Source: a virus. From it: DNA of 57,977 bases. Shown here piece by piece: positions 40,827-47,337 of the stretch. The notes beneath the pieces were generated by a model. The model did no database searches. It was not told the DNA's origin and saw nothing but the letters and a program-made list of their open reading frames with translations. Made by a program: the position numbers and the translations under genes. The stretch lies in IMG/VR virus record IMGVR_UViG_3300042527_000500, positions 1-57,977 of that record. One strand, written 5' to 3'. Every line of letters begins with the position of its first letter. Position 1 is the stretch's first letter.

Positions 40827-41003
40827 TTATTCACTCGCTTTGGCTTCATTATACGATTTGAAAGATGTAAATTCGGCACTATTTGAATGGTTTGAAAATG
40901 AATTTTGTAGGAAGATGCGAGCAGAAACCATGGAAACTATAGTGACAAATGCAATTAGGAACAAACTTTTGATGAAAGGAATATGAAATTGATCGTTTTT
41001 CAT
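40827..41003 (-). CDS. Small single-span membrane protein
   Basis: 58 residues from ATG 41003 (AAAGGG upstream). SLFLIAFVTIVSMVSARIFL is a membrane segment; polar tail. A GTG-started plus-strand frame (40783-40986) overlaps it and is less likely. Confidence 0.5.
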   Translation of the reverse strand: MKNDQFHIPFIKSLFLIAFVTIVSMVSARIFLQNSFSNHSNSAEFTSFKSYNEAKASE

Positions 41004-41087
41004 TTTTCGCCCTTTGAGATAAAAATGGTGAGAATAGTACAAAATATGTAAAGGACTCCCATGAAAGTCCAGACTGTTAATTCCTGA

Positions 41088-41210
41088 CTACTCACAAGGA
41101 TACCCATAAGTTTGTTGCAGATAGTGAATAAATAGGCCATATAATATTAATGAACAATATAAAATGACCAAACCATAATCCTGTAAAATTCCTAACTCAT
41201 TATCGGCCAT
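41088..41210 (-). CDS. Very small membrane protein
   Basis: 40 residues; YGLVILYCSLILYGLFI is hydrophobic. Stop TAG at 41088. Function unknown. Confidence 0.5.
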   Translation of the reverse strand: MADNELGILQDYGLVILYCSLILYGLFIHYLQQTYGYPCE

Positions 41211-41346
41211 AGTACACCATGATTTTGTATAGGGCGTATATTGAAAGTATGAGAACTAATGATGAGATCATGATAGCCGTATTTTTATCTTGTATTAATA
41301 CTGGCGCCAATGGTTTTCTAATGATAGTTTGAGCCAACAGATTCAT
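41200..41346 (-). CDS. Small membrane protein
   Basis: 48 residues from ATG 41346, which follows the upstream stop by one base. C-terminal membrane segment (AIMISSLVLILSIYALYKI). Function unknown. Confidence 0.55.
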   Translation of the reverse strand: MNLLAQTIIRKPLAPVLIQDKNTAIMISSLVLILSIYALYKIMVYYGR

Positions 41347-41347
41347 G

Positions 41348-41755
41348 TTACATAATCTCTCTTTGAGCACTAATAAAATATTGATTACTCTCTGTCTTAA
41401 GAAAGGTAATATACTTTTCAAAAACCGATTTAGTCACTTCAATAAATTGTTGTTCACCCTTGCAAACTTTGTCAAGAAAAGAACCTTTGTTGTCACTAAT
41501 ACTATATTTGGGAAATGGATCAAATAATTTCTTACCATTATTGCCCCTTACATAATATTTGTATTGAGCAGGATTAGAGTTCTTCATATCTCTGCTTAAT
41601 CCACTCTTAATAACCTTGGCGAAAACTTTGTCACCATCTTTGTTTACTCTGTAGAACTCATCATCATCTGTGAATTCTTGATATTGAAATGTGGTATAGT
41701 ATTTACTGTCCACATTAGTATTCTTAACAATAAAATCTTGAGATGTTATTTTCAT
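41348..41755 (-). CDS. Unknown protein
   Basis: 135 residues, Lys/Asp-rich, aromatic; FIVKNTNVDSKYYTTFQYQE and GNNGKKLFDPFPKYSISDNK. No domain recognised. Confidence 0.6.
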   Translation of the reverse strand: MKITSQDFIVKNTNVDSKYYTTFQYQEFTDDDEFYRVNKDGDKVFAKVIKSGLSRDMKNSNPAQYKYYVRGNNGKKLFDPFPKYSISDNKGSFLDKVCKGEQQFIEVTKSVFEKYITFLKTESNQYFISAQREIM

Positions 41756-41866
41756 AAATTTCCACTGACTGTACCCATAGAAACCAAATCCATTAGTTTA
41801 GGTGGGACTAATGAATCATACATTTATAATAGAGTTTACAACTTTACTCAACAATACAATTTTTTA

Positions 41867-42049
41867 TTACAAATCCTTGTATTCTAATTTGGGCAACGGA
41901 CTATCTCCATTATGATCACTAATAGTTTCTAACTTAATAACTAATACTTTATGAACAAGTTCGCTCTGGGGAAATTTGTTGACTAATTTTTGTATATCAC
42001 CCAAGATCTTATTACCATCAATATTAGTATTAAGAGTATAATAGATCAT
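41867..42049 (-). CDS. Unknown small protein
   Basis: 60 residues, alpha/beta: ILGDIQKLVNKFPQSELVHK, VLVIKLETIS. Function unknown. Confidence 0.55.
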   Translation of the reverse strand: MIYYTLNTNIDGNKILGDIQKLVNKFPQSELVHKVLVIKLETISDHNGDSPLPKLEYKDL

Positions 42050-42197
42050 AATTCTACTGACTGTTTCTATAATTGCGAACAGGAATATTTAGCTGAGACT
42101 AAGAGGCTTATAAAAAGTTCAGACTATTAGTATTCCGCTGACTGTTATCATAAAAATCGACCCGAAAAGATAGGCTGAAACATTTAGCCCACAAAAA

Positions 42198-42270
42198 AGC
42201 AACAAGCGGGATTCGAACCCGCGACAGCCAGATTGGAAATCTAGTACTCTACCAACTGAGTTATTGTTGC
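42198..42270 (-). tRNA. tRNA-Gly(UCC)
   Basis: Acceptor GCAACAA/TTGTTGC, discriminator U, D arm ACTC/GAGT, anticodon stem CTAGA/TCTGG with loop TTTCCAA (anticodon UCC), T arm GCGGG TTCGAAT CCCGC. CCA not encoded. Reads GGA/GGG. Confidence 0.95.
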
Positions 42271-42276
42271 ATTAAA

Positions 42277-42347
42277 AGCAAGAGACGGGACTCGAACCCG
42301 TATAATCAGGGTTGAAACCTGCCACTCTGCCATTGAGTTACTCTTGC
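42277..42347 (-). tRNA. tRNA with anticodon UCA on a Gly-type scaffold (opal-reading candidate)
   Basis: Acceptor GCAAGAG/CTCTTGC, discriminator U, D arm ACTC...GAGT, anticodon stem GCAGG/CCTGA (outer pair G-A mismatched) with loop TTTCAAC (U33, anticodon UCA, A37), T arm ACGGG TTCGAGT CCCGT. G1-C72, C2-G71, U73 and C35 are glycine identity features in bacteria and are shared with the neighbouring tRNA-Gly(UCC). Trp is the alternative identity but U73 and G1-C72 argue against it. Would read UGA. Confidence 0.85.
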
Positions 42348-42357
42348 TAAAGCATAA

Positions 42358-42408
42358 CCCCCAACTACGCCTCATACTATTTGGAGATAATATGAGACGC
42401 ATTGGGGA
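42358..42408 (-). terminator. Stem-loop after gene 42424-42762
   Basis: Inverted repeat with outer CCCCAAT/AGTTGGGG-type and inner TCTCATA/TATGAGG arms around an AT-rich loop. It lies between the stop of the secreted-protein gene and the tRNA pair. Terminator or tRNA precursor processing site. Confidence 0.45.
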
Positions 42409-42423
42409 ATACTTTTTAGTTAC

Positions 42424-42762
42424 TCACTGACAGTTACAACCACCAGAAACAACAGTTGTACGATTAACCAGACGACGCCTTACTGGTTGATACTTAACAA
42501 CTTCCTTGGTTGCACTTCCACAACAATCAGTTGCTACAGTTTCAGTGCAACAACGATTAGGAGTAACAATAGCGACCACTGAACGTACAGGGGCAATTGC
42601 TACTACTGCACGAACAGGAGCAACAACAACTTCCTTAGTAATATTAACAACCTTACGAACTGGTCTGACTAGTGGTGCTGAACAAACTCCATTAGCACAT
42701 TCACCAGCATAAACTGAACTAACCATACCGACCACAATCATAAGAGCAATAACAAAATTCTT
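42424..42762 (-). CDS. Secreted Cys/PVR-repeat protein
   Basis: 112 residues from ATG 42762 (GGAG eight bases upstream). Signal peptide MKNFVIALMIVVGMVSSVYA, then GECANGVCSAP, several APVRAVV-type repeats, CCTETVATDCC, a basic VRRRLVNR and a GGCNCQ end. Cys-pairs plus PVR..V repeats are a style common in planctomycete secreted proteins (from memory). Function unknown; possibly host-derived. Confidence 0.7.
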   Translation of the reverse strand, partial: KNFVIALMIVVGMVSSVYAGECANGVCSAPLVRPVRKVVNITKEVVVAPVRAVVAIAPVRSVVAIVTPNRCCTETVATDCCGSATKEVVKYQPVRRRLVNRTTVVSGGCNCQ

Positions 42763-42830
42763 CATAGAATCTCCTTTGTTAAAAAAAAGTAAAATTGCCA
42801 AATCCATTTGACACTACATAACCATATGGT

Positions 42831-42858
42831 ATAGTAGATTAATCGGCCTAACCGTCAA
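42831..42858 (-). promoter_or_regulatory. Promoter for the secreted-protein gene 42424-42762
   Basis: -35 TTGACG at 42858-42853, 16-bp spacer with GGCCGATTAA, -10 TACTAT at 42836-42831. Confidence 0.6.
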
Positions 42859-43061
42859 GGTGATAATCCATTTTCAAGTATCTCTTTAATGATGGCATTG
42901 TATAATATTTCATTGGGATCAAAAGAATCTTTAGATTTGTTCTTATCGAGATATTCTTGAGCAACATCAGTATAATCTCCATCAAAAACAAACTGTTTAT
43001 CTTTTGGATAATCCACAATACTGCCAGCTAAAGACAAGCTTATCACCAGTGGTTTAAACAT
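42855..43061 (-). CDS. Unknown protein with short leader-like start
   Basis: 68 residues. MFKPLVISLSLAGSIVDYP could be a weak signal sequence; the rest is charged and helical. Overlaps the promoter of the downstream gene by 4 bases. Function unknown. Confidence 0.5.
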   Translation of the reverse strand: MFKPLVISLSLAGSIVDYPKDKQFVFDGDYTDVAQEYLDKNKSKDSFDPNEILYNAIIKEILENGLSP

Positions 43062-43276
43062 AATAATTTCTTAGTGATAATTAATGTCGGATTTAATTTC
43101 TGTTATGCAGAAATCCGATTGAAGACAAGTTTATCACGGGATTAGAATAGTATTATTAGAAACGTCCCAGATTAGGATTAGAAACCAAACCAAGAATCAC
43201 GGCTGAACAGATAAAAAATCCTAGAATAAAACACCTCAGTTTCTAGTTACATACTTGTTACAACCACCACACCACC

Positions 43277-43304
43277 ATTATACCACACTCCACCCTTGAC
43301 GCAA
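43277..43304 (-). promoter_or_regulatory. Probable minus-strand promoter
   Basis: -35 TTGCGT at 43304-43299, 16-bp spacer, -10 TATAAT at 43282-43277. Upstream of gene 42855-43061. Lacks the CCGATA motif. Confidence 0.55.
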
Positions 43305-43327
43305 GTGCTTTGTTTATAAGGACTTAC
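43303..43327. repeat. Half-copy of repeat family A
   Basis: AAGTGCTT - 7-nt loop - AAGGACTT, the same hairpin as one arm of family A, directly upstream of promoter 43277-43304. The GC core and second arm are missing. Confidence 0.5.
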
Positions 43328-43362
43328 ATCAAATAGTGAGCGTTGGGTAAAAAAACGTTATC

Positions 43363-43391
43363 TTGACACACAATCCACAGAGTCATATATA
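43363..43391 (+). promoter_or_regulatory. Plus-strand promoter
   Basis: -35 TTGACA at 43363-43368, 17-bp spacer, -10 TATATA at 43386-43391; TATAAT also occurs near 43410. Precedes the plus-strand gene at 43450. Confidence 0.6.
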
Positions 43392-43449
43392 TTATGCAGG
43401 GCGCAAGGATATAATACTTATTATACTAATAAACTCTTAGGAGAACTCT

Positions 43450-43590
43450 ATGGACGATCTAATATTTACCACAGTGGGCAAACTATACTTTGAAGTTATG
43501 CGTCTGCAACAAATGATAGAAAATCAACAGAAATTAATAGCAGATTTGGAGAACAAATTACAATCCCCTTTATCGTCAAACCCAAAGTGA
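43450..43590 (+). CDS. Small coiled-coil protein (plus strand)
   Basis: 46 residues; AGGAG six bases before ATG. LYFEVMRLQQMIENQQKLIA then DLENKL is a coiled coil. One of few plus-strand genes with its own promoter. A GTG-started frame overlapping its stop (43587-43649) could encode a basic 20-residue peptide, which is uncertain. Function unknown. Confidence 0.6.
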   Translation: MDDLIFTTVGKLYFEVMRLQQMIENQQKLIADLENKLQSPLSSNPK

Positions 43591-43693
43591 GACTAGGCAA
43601 GAAAAAGTCTAAAAAGGTCAACTTGCCACAGCAACTAGCAGAGCTATAATAATCCTGCAACATCAGTTACTAGCTATTTTGGGTTCACACGAT

Positions 43694-43891
43694 CTAAATG
43701 TTTCTCAAATCTAAACTCCAATTCCTCTTAGCAAATCTTTTCAGTGGATGAATTGCCCGTTCACCAATATGACATGAATAAAATGGTTTAGTAGTATCAG
43801 GATGATAAATCTTAACAATACTACCATTACCACTATCAATAGAGTATCCCAACTTAGACAGTTCCCGCAGAATTTCTTTAATATTTTTCAT
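43694..43891 (-). CDS. HicA-like small protein
   Basis: 65 residues. IKEILRELSKLGYSIDSGNG then SIVKIYHPDTTKPFYSCHIG and a basic helix KRFAKR. Size and alpha-beta-beta-beta-alpha layout resemble the dsRBD-like HicA fold, but the catalytic His is not in the usual GSH context. Similarity is weak; no HicB partner is adjacent. Confidence 0.5.
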   Translation of the reverse strand: MKNIKEILRELSKLGYSIDSGNGSIVKIYHPDTTKPFYSCHIGERAIHPLKRFAKRNWSLDLRNI

Positions 43892-44013
43892 TTTTCAAAG
43901 GGCTCCGTTAAAGATCAGACTACTCTTAAACTATTAATAAGGGGCCAAAATATTCTAGAATAGATTATGAGACTATTTTATTCCACCATATTACTATTCT
44001 GCACCATGACTCT

Positions 44014-44042
44014 ATTGTACCATACGCTACTATTTGCCGCAA
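44014..44042 (-). promoter_or_regulatory. Promoter for gene 43694-43891
   Basis: -35 TTGCGG at 44042-44037, 17-bp spacer, -10 TACAAT at 44019-44014. No CCGATA in the spacer. Confidence 0.6.
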
Positions 44043-44100
44043 GGTGTTGTATTTCATAGAGTTACGAAAAGATCAACTGTTTACTATTGTTGGATTTTAC

Positions 44101-44143
44101 GCTGACTAACAGCAACGACAGCAAATCCGGTGGATTAGATAGG
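44101..44143. repeat. Repeat family B, copy 1 (divergent)
   Basis: GCTGACTAAC...GCAAATCCGGTGGATTAG, containing the short palindrome AATCC-nnn-GGATT. Lies upstream of promoter 44014-44042. Confidence 0.6.
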
Positions 44144-44204
44144 ACAAAAGAATAGGAATAAGATATATTGTAATAAGACTCATACTAAAAATATCAAATA
44201 TCAT
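44106..44204 (-). CDS. Possible small membrane peptide with CCxCC end
   Basis: 32 residues: MSLITIYLIPILLSYLIHRI is hydrophobic, ending CCRCC. AAGGAG is about 12 bases upstream of ATG. It runs through family B copy 1, so the frame may be fortuitous. Confidence 0.35.
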   Translation of the reverse strand: MIFDIFSMSLITIYLIPILLSYLIHRICCRCC

Positions 44205-44297
44205 TCTTGTTCTAACTCCTTACAGCCACAGCACTTACATCCATTGTATCGTCATTCCAGCCATTCGTCTATAGGGTGGTTGTGAGATACTTTCGCT

Positions 44298-44376
44298 AAG
44301 TCTAGTGGCCACAAGAGTTTGCGACAAAGTTTCGCGGCCCCGTTCGTCGTAAAGTCTTACGCATCAACGGTTTAGA
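44298..44376. repeat. Repeat family A, copy 1
   Basis: Two similar hairpin arms around a GC core (CGCGGCCCCG), as in other copies; arms AAGTCTAG...AAGAGTTTGCG and GTAAAGTCTTACG...ACGGTTTAG. It lies downstream of gene 44456-45403. Confidence 0.75.
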
Positions 44377-44450
44377 ATGAGCGGCGAAAAGCCGCCGTAG
44401 GTTATTCCCTCGTTCCCTACGACGGCTCTCGCCCACCCACCACCACGAAG
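44377..44450 (-). terminator. Two GC-rich hairpins after the DUF932-like gene
   Basis: On the transcribed strand: CCGTCGTAGG pairs with CCTACGGCGG, then GCGGC-TTTTC-GCCGC. They start right after the stop of gene 44456-45403 and precede family A copy 1. Terminator-like though without a following U run. Confidence 0.55.
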
Positions 44451-44455
44451 GTATG

Positions 44456-45403
44456 TCAGACGGCGTTAGCGAACTCCAACGCACGATTGAGAGCCTTGAT
44501 ATTGTCGTTACCGTTAGCACCGAACCAGAGACTGTCGAGCCGATTATCGTCGGTGCGACCCTTGGCATAGTTCAGGTATTCATTGAAGCCGTTGTAAGCA
44601 GCCCACCAAGTACCACGAACATTCGTGGCCGATTGCTTCGGGCCTTCGATACGGGCCAGAATATCGTCCATGATATTACGGGTGCGAGTCTTGATGTCAC
44701 CATCGACCGTACCCTCAATACCAAGCATAGTCTTGACATATCGACGAACATCGTTCTGATTGAAATCCTTACTAGCAAGGAATCGGAACTGTTCAGCAGT
44801 AGCCTCAAACTGGACGTTGATATTATCCATAATATCGCGGACATTATCCAGATTAGTCTTGCTGGAACGAGTGTGACGAATACGAATAAGTTTACTATCC
44901 GAATGACCGTGAGCCATAGCCAGCGTGTTGACGCAGACCACTCGAATGGGGGTGTAGCCCACGCGAATAGCCGTCGTTCCATCGTGACTATTACTCAGGA
45001 GAATAAACTTGGACACTTCGTCACCGCGAACAATCTCGCTATTGTCACGGTTGAGTTGAGCCAGTACCCAGACCTTCTGGCCGCTATGGAGCGAACCGGC
45101 GGTATGGATATTGCACTCGCCAGCGTCGAGAAACGGCTGGAACCAATCAAACGCATCCCGATTCTGAAGCGGGGTATAACGCGGCCCGACTACGCCAAGG
45201 ATGCTGCCGTCAGTCTTGCGATACGTCGCACGATGGGACACGGGAACACCGTCAACGGTCTGCAAATCCTTCAAGCCAACTTCCCAATCCAGACCAGCGG
45301 ACACGATAGCATCTTCGACGCCAATATCGGCTTCGACCTGATTGCCCAGACCGTGCCAAGGGGTAGCACCAACGAACATCATGTTTTCAACAGCAGCAGG
45401 CAT
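44456..45403 (-). CDS. DUF932-family (phage/plasmid-like) protein
   Basis: 315 residues. TPWHGLGNQV (about 13-22), VSHRATYRKTDGSILGVVGP, YTPLQNRDAFDWFQPFLDAG, KVWVLAQL, SNSHDGTTAIRVGYTPIRVV and CVNTLAMAH (about 153-161) form the family layout (TIGR03299-type plasmid/phage-like). Usually about 300-400 residues; function unknown. Codon use is much GC-richer than in the genes at 1-43 kb, which suggests separate origin. Promoter at 45446-45473. Confidence 0.85.
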   Translation of the reverse strand: MPAAVENMMFVGATPWHGLGNQVEADIGVEDAIVSAGLDWEVGLKDLQTVDGVPVSHRATYRKTDGSILGVVGPRYTPLQNRDAFDWFQPFLDAGECNIHTAGSLHSGQKVWVLAQLNRDNSEIVRGDEVSKFILLSNSHDGTTAIRVGYTPIRVVCVNTLAMAHGHSDSKLIRIRHTRSSKTNLDNVRDIMDNINVQFEATAEQFRFLASKDFNQNDVRRYVKTMLGIEGTVDGDIKTRTRNIMDDILARIEGPKQSATNVRGTWWAAYNGFNEYLNYAKGRTDDNRLDSLWFGANGNDNIKALNRALEFANAV

Positions 45404-45445
45404 TTGTAATCTCCTCAGTGGTAGGTTTCTAACTTCGATACGCTG

Positions 45446-45473
45446 ATTCTACACTAGATATCGGCACTGTCAA
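45446..45473 (-). promoter_or_regulatory. Promoter for the DUF932-like gene
   Basis: -35 TTGACA at 45473-45468, 16-bp spacer with TGCCGATA, -10 TAGAAT at 45451-45446. Confidence 0.8.
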
Positions 45474-45505
45474 CCGCCAAACTTGCGAAAAAAAATAATC
45501 GTCAC

Positions 45506-45584
45506 AAGTCCTTACGCCACAAGACTTTATGGCAGCGGCGGGCGCCGGGATTCGTTCTAAACTCTTGGCGGACAAGGGTTTAGG
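45506..45584. repeat. Repeat family A, copy 2
   Basis: Arms AAGTCCTTACG...AAGACTTTATG and CTAAACTCTTGG...AAGGGTTTAGG around GCGGCGGGCGCC. Between gene 45557-46057 and promoter 45446-45473. Confidence 0.8.
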
Positions 45585-46057
45585 AACGGGAATCCAAAAT
45601 CACGCTCAAACAGTTTAGAAGTTTCTGTGTTGTATGCACATTCTTCGGGCAAATACATATAAGCACCAACACACCTTGCTCTTGGGTATTCGTCTTTAAT
45701 CACATTCTTAATATGCTTTATCGTGGTTCCAGAGCAAACAAGATCATCAACAACCACATACCTAAAAGGAGAAGCCCCCTCAGTTCTAAACTCACTGTAT
45801 CGTTTTTCATCTTTCCTTACAATGATAATGTTTTTGTTTAGCAACTCTGCAATCTGGCCTACAACCATTAATCCGCTTACGCCACAGCAGGCAATACTAT
45901 CAAACTGATCCGCTATCTTTCGCAGATCACAAACAGTTTTGATTACAATCTTTGTACGAATCTTATGATTCAGAACATGGCAAGTGTGGCTAGCACCTTG
46001 AATAATGCCGTGTTCAGTTTTTCTAACATCTTCAATAGGAGTATTCATAACATTCAT
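45557..46057 (-). CDS. Type I phosphoribosyltransferase-like protein
   Basis: 166 residues. RYVVVDDLVCSGTTIKHI (about 109-126) is the PRPP-binding loop; IACCGVSGLMVVGQIAELL (about 55-73) the preceding flexible-loop region; NKNIIIVRKDEKR the hood. Probably recycles a nucleobase or modifies a nucleotide; the base is not predictable. Confidence 0.85.
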   Translation of the reverse strand: MNVMNTPIEDVRKTEHGIIQGASHTCHVLNHKIRTKIVIKTVCDLRKIADQFDSIACCGVSGLMVVGQIAELLNKNIIIVRKDEKRYSEFRTEGASPFRYVVVDDLVCSGTTIKHIKNVIKDEYPRARCVGAYMYLPEECAYNTETSKLFERDFGFPFLNPCPPRV

Positions 46058-46156
46058 AAAAACGGACGGTACGATTTGAACGTACTAAGAAGAGAAAGAA
46101 AGGATAATCCTTATAAAAGATACTTGTCCCACCAAGTTGCGTCCGTTAGGAGAGAA

Positions 46157-46318
46157 TCACTCATCGATAAGTTCTTCAGTTAGATTATGATAATCGTATT
46201 CCCAAGAAGAAACATAGGTATCTTCTTCAGAATCTTCCTCAAAAATCATGTCATCATCATACAACTCATCAATATCATCGCCGTTGTAGAAATAATCACG
46301 ATCATCATAGTATGGCAT
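46157..46318 (-). CDS. Small acidic Tyr-rich protein
   Basis: 53 residues, over a third Asp or Glu with many Tyr (MPYYDDRDYFYNGDDIDELY). Acidic DNA-mimic or chaperone-like character is only a guess. Promoter at 46340-46368. Confidence 0.55.
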   Translation of the reverse strand: MPYYDDRDYFYNGDDIDELYDDDMIFEEDSEEDTYVSSWEYDYHNLTEELIDE

Positions 46319-46339
46319 AGTCTCTTCTCCTTTGACTCT

Positions 46340-46368
46340 ATTCTACACCAAACAATCAAACTTGTCAA
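46340..46368 (-). promoter_or_regulatory. Promoter for gene 46157-46318
   Basis: -35 TTGACA at 46368-46363, 17-bp spacer without CCGATA, -10 TAGAAT at 46345-46340. Directly follows the tRNA-Lys 3-prime end. Confidence 0.75.
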
Positions 46369-46369
46369 G

Positions 46370-46442
46370 TGGGGCCTGTGGGACTCGAACCCACGACCAA
46401 AGGTTTAAAAGACCCTTGCTCTACCAACTGAGCTAAAGCCCC
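46370..46442 (-). tRNA. tRNA-Lys(UUU)
   Basis: Acceptor GGGGCTT/AGGCCCC, discriminator A, anticodon loop CTTTTAA (UUU), T arm GTGGG TTCGAGT CCCAC. CCA not encoded. Own promoter at 46452-46480. Confidence 0.95.
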
Positions 46443-46451
46443 ATTAGCGAC

Positions 46452-46480
46452 ATTATATCTTATCGGTTGTTCGTTGTCAA
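46452..46480 (-). promoter_or_regulatory. Promoter for tRNA-Lys
   Basis: -35 TTGACA at 46480-46475, 17-bp spacer with AACCGATAA, -10 TATAAT at 46457-46452 (perfect consensus hexamers). Confidence 0.85.
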
Positions 46481-46490
46481 GACCTTAGTT

Positions 46491-46534
46491 TTTCGCTGAC
46501 TACTGCCATCCTCGCCAAATCGGTAGGATTAGGT
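46491..46534. repeat. Repeat family B, copy 2
   Basis: TTTCGCTGACTACTGCC...GCCAAATCGGTAGGATTAGG. Directly upstream of promoter 46452-46480. Confidence 0.75.
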
Positions 46535-46604
46535 AATCCACGGGTGTTTTTGTTTGGGCAGAACACCATAAACTGCCAGACCGTCAGCCTCCGAGACTTC
46601 AAAG

Positions 46605-46678
46605 TAGGGCGTGAAGGAGTCGAACCTTCCTTTTGAATACCTTATAAGAGTATTTGCCACTACCGGCGGCAACGCCCC
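46605..46678 (-). tRNA. tRNA-Ile(UAU), probable
   Basis: Acceptor GGGGCGT/ACGCCCT, discriminator A, T arm GAAGG TTCGACT CCTTC. Anticodon stem ATACT/GGTAT with loop CTTATAA gives UAU (reads AUA). The D arm is compressed (GCCG/TGGC) and the variable loop is 7 nt, so the anticodon placement is slightly less certain than in the others. Confidence 0.75.
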
Positions 46679-46689
46679 ATAGTCAAGCC

Positions 46690-46718
46690 ATTCTATACTA
46701 GATATCGGCACTTGTCAA
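46690..46718 (-). promoter_or_regulatory. Promoter for tRNA-Ile(UAU)
   Basis: -35 TTGACA at 46718-46713, 17-bp spacer with TGCCGATA, -10 TAGAAT at 46695-46690. Confidence 0.8.
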
Positions 46719-46739
46719 TACGATTCTTGAACTTTTCCT

Positions 46740-46818
46740 AAGTCCTTATCGACAAAGAGTTTACGACAAAAACGGCCGCGGGTATTTGACGTAAAGTGTT
46801 ATCTACCAACGACTTAAA
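46740..46818. repeat. Repeat family A, copy 3
   Basis: Arms AAGTCCTTATC...AAGAGTTTACG and GTAAAGTGTTATC...ACGACTTAAAC around CGGCCGCGG. Sits between the tRNA-Ser 3-prime end and promoter 46690-46718. Confidence 0.8.
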
Positions 46819-46903
46819 CGGAATCTACAGGATTCGAACCTGTGGAAGATTTCTCTTCGGCGGTTTAGTAAACCGCTGCCTTAAACCACTCGGCCAAGAT
46901 TCC
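46819..46903 (-). tRNA. tRNA-Ser with anticodon ACU
   Basis: Class II cloverleaf: acceptor GGAATCT/AGATTCC, discriminator G, anticodon stem GCGGT/ACCGC with loop TTACTAA (ACU, reads AGU), long variable arm GAAGA-GAAA-TCTTC, T arm ACAGG TTCGAAT CCTGT. A34 is unusual for bacterial Ser AGY tRNAs, which have GCU. Confidence 0.9.
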
Positions 46904-46907
46904 TAAA

Positions 46908-46979
46908 CTCTGTGAGTAGGACTCGAACCTACAACCGGGCGGTTAACAGCCGCCAGCTCTACCATTGAGCTATCACAGA
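46908..46979 (-). tRNA. tRNA-Asn(GUU)
   Basis: Acceptor TCTGTGA/TCACAGA, discriminator G, anticodon loop CTGTTAA (GUU), T arm GTAGG TTCGAGT CCTAC. CCA not encoded. Confidence 0.95.
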
Positions 46980-46983
46980 ATAG

Positions 46984-47054
46984 TTCCGGGGCTAGGATTC
47001 GAACCCAGACAAAGAGAACCAAAATCTCTAGTGCTACCGTTACACTACCCCGGA
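46984..47054 (-). tRNA. tRNA-Gln(UUG)
   Basis: Acceptor TCCGGGG/CCCCGGA, discriminator A, anticodon stem AGAGA/TCTCT with loop TTTTGGT (UUG), T arm CTGGG TTCGAAT CCTAG. Confidence 0.93.
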
Positions 47055-47060
47055 ATATAA

Positions 47061-47132
47061 AGCCGAAAGAGGGAATCGAACCCCCGACAGGTTGTTTACA
47101 AAACAACTACTCTACCACTGAGTTACTTCGGC
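47061..47132 (-). tRNA. tRNA-Thr(UGU)
   Basis: Acceptor GCCGAAG/TTTCGGC, discriminator U, anticodon stem GTTGT/ACAAC with loop TTTGTAA (UGU), T arm GGGGG TTCGATT CCCTC. First of a four-tRNA transcript (Thr-Gln-Asn-Ser). Confidence 0.93.
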
Positions 47133-47148
47133 AATACCACTATTATAT

Positions 47149-47337
47149 TCAATAGTCATAATCCTCGCAAGCCCTACGCTTTTGAGCAGAACGAGTACGT
47201 TGACGCTTGGGACGGTTATCGAACACGGTATCCCGATGTTCCTGATGACCCTGACGCATTTCCCAGGGCATAACCTTCTTGATTTTGATAATGTTGCGTC
47301 GAGGACGCATATCGTCGTTGTTGTGGAGGGTAATCAT
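47149..47337 (-). CDS. Small basic protein
   Basis: 62 residues from ATG 47337. Basic with DNRPKRQRTRSAQKRRACED near the end. It overlaps the 3-prime 122 bases of gene 47216-47542 in another frame; a promoter lies at 47404-47431. No good SD. Function unknown. Confidence 0.45.
   Translation of the reverse strand: MITLHNNDDMRPRRNIIKIKKVMPWEMRQGHQEHRDTVFDNRPKRQRTRSAQKRRACEDYDY

Larger units (their letters stand above)
43062..43449. other. Gene-poor stretch with divergent promoters
   Basis: No clear gene. It holds a small hairpin near 43088-43115, a possible 27-residue hydrophobic peptide frame on the minus strand (stop near 43159, ends LVSNPNLGRF, start codon unclear), a minus promoter at 43277-43304, a half-copy of repeat family A (43303-43327), and a plus promoter at 43363-43391. 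Confidence 0.5.

Noticed and set aside
1-42000. Genome-wide reassignment of TGA to an amino acid
   Set aside because: Many genes here end with TGA in ATGA overlaps with the next gene, so TGA clearly works as stop for these genes.
44453-45409. 318-codon plus-strand open frame
   Set aside because: It is the antisense shadow of the DUF932-like gene, which has a promoter, SD and family motifs.
46529-47106. Minus-strand open frames of 60-67 codons
   Set aside because: They run through complete tRNA genes (Ile, Asn, Gln).
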